7,326 nt of DNA from Candidatus Latescibacteria bacterium 4484_107 (lineage in GTDB: Bacteria > Latescibacterota > 4484-107). Under the pieces are notes generated by a model that ran no database searches, was not told the origin of the DNA, and saw only the letters and a list, made by a program, of their open reading frames with translations. How positions within the stretch are numbered: position 1 is the first letter of the stretch; each line of letters starts with the position of its first letter. Positions 1 through 6,205 of this stretch are shown piece after piece. Location: contig MVCQ01000085.1 of NCBI GenBank assembly GCA_002059205.1, positions 1 through 7,326 on the forward strand, given 5' to 3'. Both the position numbers and the translations under genes were made by a program.

Positions 1-1589
1 GCAACCTCGGAGACGGCCACTTCGAGGACGTGTCGTCCGCATCCGGAACCGATGACCGGGGACGAGGAACGGCCGCGGCCTGGGGTGATTTCGATCTGGA
101 TGGGAATTTGGACCTTTACGTGGTCAACGAGGGAAGCGCCAATGTGCTTTACCGCAATCAGGGCGACGGCACCTTCTCGAACGGGGCCTCCGAAATGGAC
201 GTGGCCGATTCAGGACCCGGCCGCCACGCCATTTGGGGAGACTTCGATCTCGATGGGGATCCCGATCTTTACGTGGTCAACGACCGGACGGACAACCTCC
301 TCTTTGTCAATCGTCCCGACAGCGCCTTTGCGGAGAGGGGTTGGCGCATGGGCATTGCGCTTGCAGGGCCGGATCGAAGCGCGACGGCGGCCGACGTGGA
401 CAACGACGGCGATTTGGATCTCTACGCGGTCGAAGAGGGACAACCCGACGTGCTCTATCGTAACGAAGACGGCGGATTCGTACATATCCCGTCCGGCGCA
501 CTCACCACTCACTACTCACCACTCACCAATCACCAATCCCAGGTGTCTTCGTGTCTCCTTGGCAGCGCGCCGAAAAATCCCGATCCGAGCCGCTATGCGG
601 CCTTCGCGGACTACGATCTGGACGGAGGGCTTGATTTTGTGCTCCTGAAGGCGGGGGCTCCGAATCGGCTCTACCGAAATGTGCACGCTGAACAGCACTT
701 CATCGGGATCAAATTATGGAAGGGCATCGGCGCGCGCATCCGGGTCACGGCCGGCGGACGCACGCAAACCCGTCGCGTCGTCGCGGACAACGGCTTGCCG
801 ATCCATTTCGGCTTGGGATCGAACAACGAAGTGCGTCAAATCGAGATCGCCTGGCCCAGTGGTCGGATCCAGTCCCTGCGGTTTCTCCCCGCGGACCAGC
901 ATCTTCTGATCCCCGAAGACGTAGAAATCAAGACGTTCGTCTGGCCGGGGGATACAGATAACAATGGCTCCGTGGATGCGGCCGACCTCTTTCCCATCGA
1001 AGCCCATTGGCACACCGAGGGACCTCCGAGGATCGGCGCCGGCTCCGTGTGGATCGGCCGGGGAGCGGCGCTTTGGAATCCCCCTAACGCCGTGTTCGCG
1101 GACGCCAACGGGGATGGCATCGTGGATGAACGGGACATCGCCTCCATTGCGAAAAACTGGGGACGGATGCATCCCACAGTCCGAGGAAGGCCCACCGTCA
1201 GGGCCGACGTTACAGAAGCCTATCTGCACCTGTACAGAAACATGCAGCCCATCGCTTCGAAGACGATGAAAGCGTTCGTCCGGGACCAATTGGAACGACT
1301 CGGCATTCCCTTCCAGATCGCGCTCACCAACTTCCCAAATCCATTTGACAAAGAGACCACGTTTCGTCTCGACGTGCCCCCGGAAGCGGACCGGGTGTGC
1401 CTCCAAATATACAACGTCACCGGTCAGCGCATACGGACGCTTTTGCACGAAGATCACACGCCGGGCCGCATTGTCATTTCGTGGGACGGCCGGGATGCGT
1501 ATGGACGTCGGGTCGCCAGCGGCGTCTATCTCTGCCGATTAGACATCGGCGAAAGCAGGGTGGTACGGAAAATTATGTTGTTAAGGTAG
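1..1589 (+). CDS. Secreted FG-GAP/VCBS repeat protein with ASPIC/UnbV, dockerin-like and FlgD/type IX-like C-terminal domains (5' partial)
   Basis: The frame is open at the left edge (first whole codon at base 3), so the true start is upstream; the GTG at 30 is internal. Four calcium-binding blocks of the form DxDxDGxxD lie at 87-113, 240-266, 393-419 and 609-635, the hallmark of FG-GAP/VCBS beta-propeller blades. They are followed by an ASPIC/UnbV-like segment (about 697-930; GIGARIRV, HFGLG, IAWPSGR). A dockerin-like pair of Asp-rich loops starts at 951 (GDTDNNGSVD) and 1101 (DANGDGIVD). The last 85 residues, from FPNPF at 1332, form a FlgD-type Ig-like domain with a type IX-like sorting tail (GRRVASGVYLCRL, ending KIMLLR). 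The domains point to an exported, surface-attached protein, but the ligand is unknown. Blade spacing is 51, 51 and 72 residues; the extra 21 residues are encoded by a repeat-derived insertion at about 501-563. Stop TAG is at 1587-1589. Confidence 0.88.
   Translation, partial: NLGDGHFEDVSSASGTDDRGRGTAAAWGDFDLDGNLDLYVVNEGSANVLYRNQGDGTFSNGASEMDVADSGPGRHAIWGDFDLDGDPDLYVVNDRTDNLLFVNRPDSAFAERGWRMGIALAGPDRSATAADVDNDGDLDLYAVEEGQPDVLYRNEDGGFVHIPSGALTTHYSPLTNHQSQVSSCLLGSAPKNPDPSRYAAFADYDLDGGLDFVLLKAGAPNRLYRNVHAEQHFIGIKLWKGIGARIRVTAGGRTQTRRVVADNGLPIHFGLGSNNEVRQIEIAWPSGRIQSLRFLPADQHLLIPEDVEIKTFVWPGDTDNNGSVDAADLFPIEAHWHTEGPPRIGAGSVWIGRGAALWNPPNAVFADANGDGIVDERDIASIAKNWGRMHPTVRGRPTVRADVTEAYLHLYRNMQPIASKTMKAFVRDQLERLGIPFQIALTNFPNPFDKETTFRLDVPPEADRVCLQIYNVTGQRIRTLLHEDHTPGRIVISWDGRDAYGRRVASGVYLCRLDIGESRVVRKIMLLR
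501..563 (+). repeat. 63-nt in-frame repeat-derived insertion inside the FG-GAP gene (7-mer array, then 8-mers)
   Basis: Bases 502-536 are five tandem 7-mers: TCACCAC, TCACTAC, TCACCAC, TCACCAA, TCACCAA. A degenerate unit (TCCCAGG) follows, then 8-mer-like units GTGTCTTC and GTGTCTCC (543-558). Removing 21 residues here makes the third blade align in length with the first two: exactly 30 residues from the RN of LYRN (the equivalent VN in blade two) to the next blade's first Asp. The encoded residues (LTTHYSPLTNHQ and onward) look like no blade sequence. The exact borders are ambiguous by a few bases. Confidence 0.8.
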
Positions 1590-1620
1590 GTGAGCATGGT
1601 AGGATATAGCATATTTTGCC

Positions 1621-1644
1621 CCTATGGGCCTGTGGGCCTGTGTG
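1621..1644 (+). repeat. 8-mer tandem array (CCTGTGGG type)
   Basis: Three adjacent octamers: CCTATGGG, CCTGTGGG, CCTGTGTG. The array lies 32 bases after the stop codon of the surface protein gene. It is similar in style to the other 8-mer arrays in this window, with GTG cores, but has a different unit. Confidence 0.6.
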
Positions 1645-1680
1645 GGGACGGATTTTCTTCGCAACCCGTGACAAAATCTA

Positions 1681-1709
1681 TTGACAATGAGGGTGTAATG
1701 TATTATTTT
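1681..1709 (+). promoter_or_regulatory. Putative sigma-70-type promoter for cheR-kinase
   Basis: A perfect -35 hexamer TTGACA (1681-1686) is followed, after 17 bases, by TATTTT (1704-1709), which matches TATAAT at four of six positions. The site lies in an AT-rich stretch about 55 bases before the cheR start. The -10 box is weak and alternatives such as TATTAT (1701-1706) have a short spacer, so this is a prediction only. Confidence 0.4.
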
Positions 1710-1763
1710 TTCATCCAGTACTTTCAACTCCCCGTCATTTCACGTCGGTCCTTTTGAGGAAAT

Positions 1764-2612
1764 ATGCAAGCGATGGCGCACGACGAAGAACTGGCGCACC
1801 TTTTGGAGAAAATTTACCAGGATAGCGCGCTGGACTTCAGGGAATACAGAAAGACCAGCCTCAGACGTCGGATCGCAAGGCGGCTCAGAGCGCATCGAAT
1901 CCATTCCTATTCGGAGTACGCCGCGATTCTCGATGCCGATCCCAACGAATATCAGCGACTTCTCGACGATCTGGCCATCAACGTAAGCGATTTCTTCCGG
2001 GATCGGGAAGCCTTTAGCGTGATCGACACCCTGGTGCTTCCGGAGTTGATCCGACGAAGACAAGCGGAGCGACGCCTCAAGATCTGGAGCGCGGGATGCG
2101 CCAGCGGAGAGGAGCCTTACTCCATAGGCATTATGCTGAACCGACATCTCGGTGATCGGATCGTTGATTGGGATATCCGAATTTACGCCACGGACCTCCA
2201 TGAGGGCACGTTGGACAAGGCGCGACTGGGCATCTACGACAAAGCGAAACTCGAATCCCTCGGAGAGGATGCGATGTCCTATTTTTCCTTAGACGGGAGC
2301 TATCGGATCACAGATCGAATTCGTCGTCTCGTGCGATTCGGACGCCACAACCTCACGAGCGATCCGGTGATTTCCCGCGTGGACCTGCTGCTCTGTCGAA
2401 ACGTGCTGATCTACTTCGGCCGCTCCCTGCAAAAGAAGCTCTGTCTTAACCTCCACTGGGCGCTCTCCGAGGGAGGATTTCTCTTTCTTGGCGAAGCGGA
2501 ATCCCTGAGCACCCCCATAGAAGGGCGTTTTGAGGTCATAGACAAAAGGTGGAAGATCTACCGGAAAACAGGAGCTACTGAGAAAGCAAGGCACAATGGC
2601 ACAGAGGCATAG
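1764..2612 (+). CDS. cheR: CheR-type SAM-dependent protein-glutamate methyltransferase
   Basis: Protein of 282 residues, the usual size for CheR, which transfers methyl groups from S-adenosylmethionine to glutamates in chemoreceptor coiled coils. The basic N-terminal helical domain spans about residues 10-70. NVSDFFRD at 73-80 matches the conserved NxTxFFRD motif. The SAM-binding loop is IWSAGCASGEEPYSI (107-121), D144 lies in YATDL, and CRNVLIYF begins at C211. No TPR or other C-terminal tail is present. Start choice is uncertain: GAGGA at 1756-1760 is only 3 bases from ATG 1764 and 12 from the in-frame ATG 1773 (Met4). The last residues (NGTEA) and the stop codon lie inside an 8-mer repeat. 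No chemoreceptor, CheA, CheW or CheB is in view; the next gene is a sensor kinase with a Glu-rich coil, so the substrate may not be a classical receptor (inference). Confidence 0.93.
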   Translation: MQAMAHDEELAHLLEKIYQDSALDFREYRKTSLRRRIARRLRAHRIHSYSEYAAILDADPNEYQRLLDDLAINVSDFFRDREAFSVIDTLVLPELIRRRQAERRLKIWSAGCASGEEPYSIGIMLNRHLGDRIVDWDIRIYATDLHEGTLDKARLGIYDKAKLESLGEDAMSYFSLDGSYRITDRIRRLVRFGRHNLTSDPVISRVDLLLCRNVLIYFGRSLQKKLCLNLHWALSEGGFLFLGEAESLSTPIEGRFEVIDKRWKIYRKTGATEKARHNGTEA

Positions 2613-2629
2613 AGGGGATCACGGAGGCT
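2590..2629 (-). repeat. 8-mer tandem array (TCTGTGCC type) overlapping the 3' end of cheR
   Basis: On the + strand the units read GGCACAAT, GGCACAGA, GGCATAGA, then the degenerate GGGGATCA and CGGAGGCT. The reverse complement (TCTATGCC, TCTGTGCC, ATTGTGCC) belongs to the same family as the array at 6166-6189, in opposite orientation. The cheR stop TAG (2610-2612) is inside the third unit. Confidence 0.7.
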
Positions 2630-2672
2630 GAGCAGTCTTACTTTCCCACTTTCTTCTCTTTGCATGTATTAT

Positions 2673-2677
2673 GGAGG
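2673..2677 (+). promoter_or_regulatory. Shine-Dalgarno site fixing the kinase start
   Basis: GGAGG lies 5 bases before ATG 2683. The earlier in-frame ATG at 2671 overlaps this site and has no ribosome-binding site of its own, so translation most likely starts at 2683. Confidence 0.75.
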
Positions 2678-2682
2678 ATTCC

Positions 2683-5600
2683 ATGCGTAACCGAAACCGG
2701 ATCGGGCTTTTGTTTGGATTATGCGTGCTGTTGGCAGCCTTGACTTGGGCCGAACCCAATCCCGAAGAACAGGCATCAACGGGCGGGAACAGCCATTCTC
2801 CGTATGCCCTCCCCGTTGCCGTGGGAGTGTTCGTGGTATTGTGGGGCGCTTCCGTCGCCGGGGTGATGGCGTGGAACCGGACCATCAAGCGAAAGGTCCG
2901 GGAGCGGACCAAAGAGCTTGAGGCCCGGTCGGATCAGCTTCGCATCGCCAACGAGGAAGCGGAGGTGGCCAACGAAGAGCTTCAGACTCAGAGCGAGGAA
3001 TTGGAATCCCTCAACGAAGAGTTGAGCATCACCAACGAGGATCTGGAGAAGAAGGCTCAGGAGTTGAGCGCGGCCAATGAAGAGTTGAAAGCCGCTCTCG
3101 TACAACAAAAAAAAGACCACGAGCAAATTACCTTTCTGGCGAGCATCGTGGAGAGCACTATGGACAGCGTGATCGCCACGGACATAAAAGGCCGGATCAT
3201 CTATGTGAATCCGGCCACCGAGCGGATTTTCGGCTACACGGCCGACGAGTTGATCGGACAGCCCGCCAGCAAGCTGAATGCGTCCAGGAGCGCCCCGGAT
3301 CAGGAGGAGGAGATCCTTCGGAAGACGCTGAAGGAAGGCTGGGAGGGGGTGTTGACGGATCGGCGCAGGGACGGAGCGGTTTTCCCTTTCTGGACGGCCA
3401 CGTCGAAGATCGTGGACGAGGCCGGCAAGGTGATCGCCCTGGTTGGGATCGGAAGGGATATTACCGAGCGCAAGCGCGTAGAAGAGGCACTGAAGAAGTC
3501 GGAGGAAAAATATCGCAATCTGGTCGAAAGCCTGGAAGAAGGGATAGGCATTGTTGATGAGAACGAGACGTTCACATTCGTCAATCGAGCGGCAGCGCAC
3601 ATATTCGGATATTCCAAAGAGGAATTGATCGGGAAAAACATACAGGAATTGACCACCCCCGAAGCATTCCAGCGCGTGCTTGACCAAACCTCGGTTAGAA
3701 AAACTGGAAAATCGAGCGAATATGAATTGACCGCCGTTCGAAAAGATGGAACGTCCAGGGTTATTGTGCTCATGGCTACTCCGATCATCGGGGATGATGG
3801 GAGATACCGGGGATACTTCTGGTTATTCCGCGATATCACCGAACGCAAGCGGGCGGAGAATCGGTTGGCTGTGGCCCGCGAGATTACGCGGATCGCGAAT
3901 TCCAGCCTCAACGTTCAGAAGGTCTATCAGGCCTTTTTCACCGAGATGGCGAAGTTGGTCGCGTTCGACCGATCCGAAATCGCGGTGCTCGATGCTTCCG
4001 GAGAAATACTTATCCCCTTAGCGAGTGCATTCGAAGCGCTGCTATCGCAGCACAAGACGAAGCATCTTCTTCGGGGGACAGGGGTGGAATGGACGTTCGA
4101 GCATCTTGCCCCGCTGTACGAGCCGGATCTGGAAAAAGAACGGCGATTCCCGGAAAGCCGGGCGCTTTTCGAGGAGGGCATCCGGTCTTGCGTGATCCTT
4201 CCGTTGATCCATAAGGGGAAAGGGATAGGGGCATTGAGCCTGGCCAGCGGAAAACCGAATGCTTACTCGGAGGAGGACGTTTCGATTCTGGATCAGATCG
4301 CCGGACAGATCGCGACGTCCGTGCGGAACATGCAGCTTTTTAAGGAGACGCGCCAGCGCGCGGAGTATCTGGAGGGACTGCATCAGGTGGGTACGGCGAT
4401 TACTTCGGAATTGGACTTGAACCAGGTGCTTAAACGGGTGTACGAAGAAGTCAGCCGCAGGATCCCTTTATCTACTTTCCACATCGCGCTGTACGACGAA
4501 GAACGGCGCAACCTGCATTTCGAGCTTCGCGTGGAGGAAGGAAAATTCATAGAAAAGCACGCACGGGACTTTTCGGAGGACGGAGGACTCACGGAGTGGG
4601 TTATCCGGTCGAGGCAGTCCCTGTTGATCCGGGACTGGAAGAAAGAGTGCGAGCATCTGCCTGTGAAGGCGAAGATCATAGGCATGCCCACCCAATCCCT
4701 CCTCACTGTCCCCTTGTTGATCCACGACCGCGCGATCGGCGTGATGTCCGTGCAGAGCTATACGGCGAATGCCTTCCATGAGCGCCACCAGCGGATATTA
4801 GAGATCGTCGCGCATCAAGTGGCGATTGCCACCGAAAATGCGCGGCTGTTCGAGAGTCTGCGCAAAAAAAACGAAGACCTCTATGCGCAGACGCAGGAAT
4901 TGGAACGCGCTTACGGAGAACTTCAACAGACCCAGGAACAATTGGTTCAGACAGAAAAACTAAGAGCCTTGGGAGAGATGGCGTCCGGCGTGGCGCACGA
5001 TTTCAATAACCTGCTCGGAGGCATACTCGGTTGGACTCAGTTGATGCAGTTGCGTCCGGGGAACAAAGAGGATGTCGAAAGAGGGTTAAGGCTCATCAAA
5101 CGCGCGGCCTTAGACGGCGCGGAGACCGTGCGTCGGATCCAGGAGTTTACCCGTGTCCGGAGGGACAAGACCCCGGGGCGGGTGGATGTAAACGAGGTGG
5201 TCCGGGGCGCCGTTGAGGTGACGCGTCCCAAATGGAAAGATCAGGCCCAGCGGGCCGGAATCACCATCGCGGTGGAGACGGTCTTGGGTAAGGTGGAAAC
5301 GGTGGAAGGCAGTGCGTCTGACTTGAGGGAAGTCTTGATCAATCTGATCCTTAATGCCGTGGATGCGATGCCCCAAGGCGGCACCATCTGCCTCCGGACG
5401 GAGATGAAGGGGGATGAGGTGTGCCTTTCCATCGCCGACACGGGCGTTGGAATGTCCGAGACGGTGCGACAAAAAATATTCGACCCGTTCTTCAGCACCA
5501 AGGGCATGAGCGGAGACGGATTGGGACTGAGCATGGCGTATGGCATCGTGACGCGCCATGGGGGAAAGATTTCCGTCGAAAGCGCTGAGGGGCGGGGAGC

Positions 5601-6051
5601 GACGTTTACCATCCGGCTTCCGGGAAGTCCGGAGGGCATGGAAATCATGGAAAAAGCCTCTCCCATAACGGAGGCGGCGCCGATGCGAATTCTGGTCATA
5701 GACGACGATGAGAGCATTCGACTGGTGCTCTCCGAGATGCTCGAATCCATGGGGCATTACGTTGCTATCGCCTCCGGAGGAAAAGCGGGCGTCGAGCGGT
5801 TCTCAGAGGAGCGATTCGATATCGTCTTTACCGACCTCGGTATGCCGGGCATGTCCGGCTGGGACGTTGCCGGAGCGATTAAAGAGACAAACCCGGACAC
5901 AATTCTTTTCTTGGTGACCGGGTGGGGCATCGAGCTGCCGCGGCGGCAATTAGAAGAAAGCGGCGTGTATGACGTGATCCCAAAGCCCTTTAAGATGGAG
6001 GAGTTGACGCGAAAGATTGCGGAGGTCGCGAAGGCGCGTAAAACTTGGTGA
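2683..6051 (+). CDS. Membrane-anchored hybrid sensor histidine kinase (coiled coil-PAS-PAS-GAF-GAF-HisKA-HATPase-REC)
   Basis: 1122 residues from ATG 2683. Residues 6-23 are a signal-like hydrophobic segment and 42-64 a second one, leaving only about 18 residues outside, so sensing is probably cytoplasmic. Then: Glu-rich coiled coil (65-148, with seven exact heptads at 91-139); PAS1 (149-265) and PAS2 (274-390), each ending in DITERKR; GAF1 (about 392-555); GAF2 (about 561-728); a linking coil; and HisKA with phosphoacceptor H772 in GVAHDFNNLL. The ATPase has N891 (N box), DTGVGM at 919-924 (G1), FDPFF from 933 (F box) and GDGLGLS from 944 (G2). The receiver starts at 1001 with acidic D1007-D1009, phosphoacceptor D1051 in TDLGMPG, T1079 and K1101. 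All catalytic residues appear intact. The output target is unknown. It follows cheR by 70 bases, probably in one operon. The stop codon lies in a TTGGTGA repeat. Confidence 0.95.
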   Translation: MRNRNRIGLLFGLCVLLAALTWAEPNPEEQASTGGNSHSPYALPVAVGVFVVLWGASVAGVMAWNRTIKRKVRERTKELEARSDQLRIANEEAEVANEELQTQSEELESLNEELSITNEDLEKKAQELSAANEELKAALVQQKKDHEQITFLASIVESTMDSVIATDIKGRIIYVNPATERIFGYTADELIGQPASKLNASRSAPDQEEEILRKTLKEGWEGVLTDRRRDGAVFPFWTATSKIVDEAGKVIALVGIGRDITERKRVEEALKKSEEKYRNLVESLEEGIGIVDENETFTFVNRAAAHIFGYSKEELIGKNIQELTTPEAFQRVLDQTSVRKTGKSSEYELTAVRKDGTSRVIVLMATPIIGDDGRYRGYFWLFRDITERKRAENRLAVAREITRIANSSLNVQKVYQAFFTEMAKLVAFDRSEIAVLDASGEILIPLASAFEALLSQHKTKHLLRGTGVEWTFEHLAPLYEPDLEKERRFPESRALFEEGIRSCVILPLIHKGKGIGALSLASGKPNAYSEEDVSILDQIAGQIATSVRNMQLFKETRQRAEYLEGLHQVGTAITSELDLNQVLKRVYEEVSRRIPLSTFHIALYDEERRNLHFELRVEEGKFIEKHARDFSEDGGLTEWVIRSRQSLLIRDWKKECEHLPVKAKIIGMPTQSLLTVPLLIHDRAIGVMSVQSYTANAFHERHQRILEIVAHQVAIATENARLFESLRKKNEDLYAQTQELERAYGELQQTQEQLVQTEKLRALGEMASGVAHDFNNLLGGILGWTQLMQLRPGNKEDVERGLRLIKRAALDGAETVRRIQEFTRVRRDKTPGRVDVNEVVRGAVEVTRPKWKDQAQRAGITIAVETVLGKVETVEGSASDLREVLINLILNAVDAMPQGGTICLRTEMKGDEVCLSIADTGVGMSETVRQKIFDPFFSTKGMSGDGLGLSMAYGIVTRHGGKISVESAEGRGATFTIRLPGSPEGMEIMEKASPITEAAPMRILVIDDDESIRLVLSEMLESMGHYVAIASGGKAGVERFSEERFDIVFTDLGMPGMSGWDVAGAIKETNPDTILFLVTGWGIELPRRQLEESGVYDVIPKPFKMEELTRKIAEVAKARKTW
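2953..3099 (+). other. Seven consecutive heptads encoding a Glu-pair coiled coil
   Basis: Residues 91-139 of the kinase divide into seven uninterrupted 7-residue units, mostly of the form EELxxxN; examples are EELQTQS and EELESLN. Similar coils are known from CheB-CheR-PAS-kinase fusion proteins. It should act as a rigid signalling rod between the membrane anchor and PAS1. Confidence 0.8.
5670..5685 (+). promoter_or_regulatory. Possible internal translation start for a free receiver domain
   Basis: Inside the kinase gene, GGAGG (5670-5674) is followed after 8 bases by in-frame ATG 5683, which sits exactly at the first residue of the receiver domain (MRILVIDDDES). Initiation here would yield a 122-residue CheY-like protein. 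The sequence geometry is direct; use of the site is unproven. Confidence 0.3.
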
Positions 6052-6065
6052 TTGGTGAGTGGTGG
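6045..6065 (-). repeat. 7-mer array (TCACCAN type, inverted) overlapping the kinase stop codon
   Basis: The + strand reads TTGGTGA, TTGGTGA, GTGGTGG. It is identical at 20 of 21 bases to the reverse complement of 516-536 in the surface protein gene. The kinase stop TGA (6049-6051) is the last three bases of the first unit, which also encodes the terminal Trp. Confidence 0.8.
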
Positions 6066-6118
6066 CGGAGAAGTGGGTTTCGACTCAAACGTATAGAAAT
6101 TTTCATTTTTTATTGGGG

Positions 6119-6150
6119 GTTGGTTCGGGATTTTGTAATCCCGAACCAAC
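6119..6150 (+). terminator. Perfect 14-bp hairpin after the kinase gene; likely terminator or dispersed palindrome
   Basis: Arms GTTGGTTCGGGATT (6119-6132) and AATCCCGAACCAAC (6137-6150) are perfectly complementary around a TTGT loop. The following TTGTTATT is only a weak U-tract, so termination efficiency is uncertain. On the other strand the trailing sequence is A-rich, not T-rich, so it is unlikely to act in reverse. Confidence 0.6.
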
Positions 6151-6165
6151 TTGTTATTCGTAATT

Positions 6166-6189
6166 CTTCGTGCCCTTGTGCTTTGGTGG
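6166..6189 (+). repeat. 8-mer tandem array (TTCGTGCC type) just upstream of pdxA
   Basis: Three octamers: CTTCGTGC, CCTTGTGC, TTTGGTGG. The array ends 7 bases before the pdxA ribosome-binding site (GGAG, 6197-6200). It belongs to the same family as the array at 2590-2629, in the opposite orientation, and resembles the 8-mer part of the 501-563 insertion. Confidence 0.65.
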
Positions 6190-6196
6190 CAAGCTT

Positions 6197-6200
6197 GGAG
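6197..6200 (+). promoter_or_regulatory. Ribosome-binding site of pdxA
   Basis: GGAG is 2 bases from ATG 6203 and 5 bases from ATG 6206. The second spacing is more usual, and MNRPIIGIT is the expected PdxA N-terminus, so 6206 is the better start. Confidence 0.6.
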
Positions 6201-6205
6201 TTATG

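Larger units (their letters stand above)
1590..1763. other. Intergenic region between surface protein gene and cheR
   Basis: This 174-base AT-rich gap holds a short 8-mer array (1621-1644) and a promoter-like element (1681-1709). I see no convincing intrinsic terminator for the upstream gene and no small gene. Confidence 0.6.

Noticed and set aside
30..32. GTG at 30 as the start of the surface protein
   Set aside because: The frame remains open to the left edge and the upstream codons continue a blade motif (NLGDGHFEDV), so the GTG is an internal Val.
502..541. CRISPR-like array
   Set aside because: The units are directly adjacent 7-mers without spacers, and no cas gene is present.
2671..2673. 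ATG 2671 as the kinase start
   Set aside because: It overlaps the GGAGG that is correctly spaced for ATG 2683 and has no ribosome-binding site of its own.
2776..3687. Long minus-strand open frame opposite the kinase (also 714-1457 and 5110-5757)
   Set aside because: These lie opposite clearly recognised domains, show no family motifs and are expected by-products of the GC-rich codon pattern.
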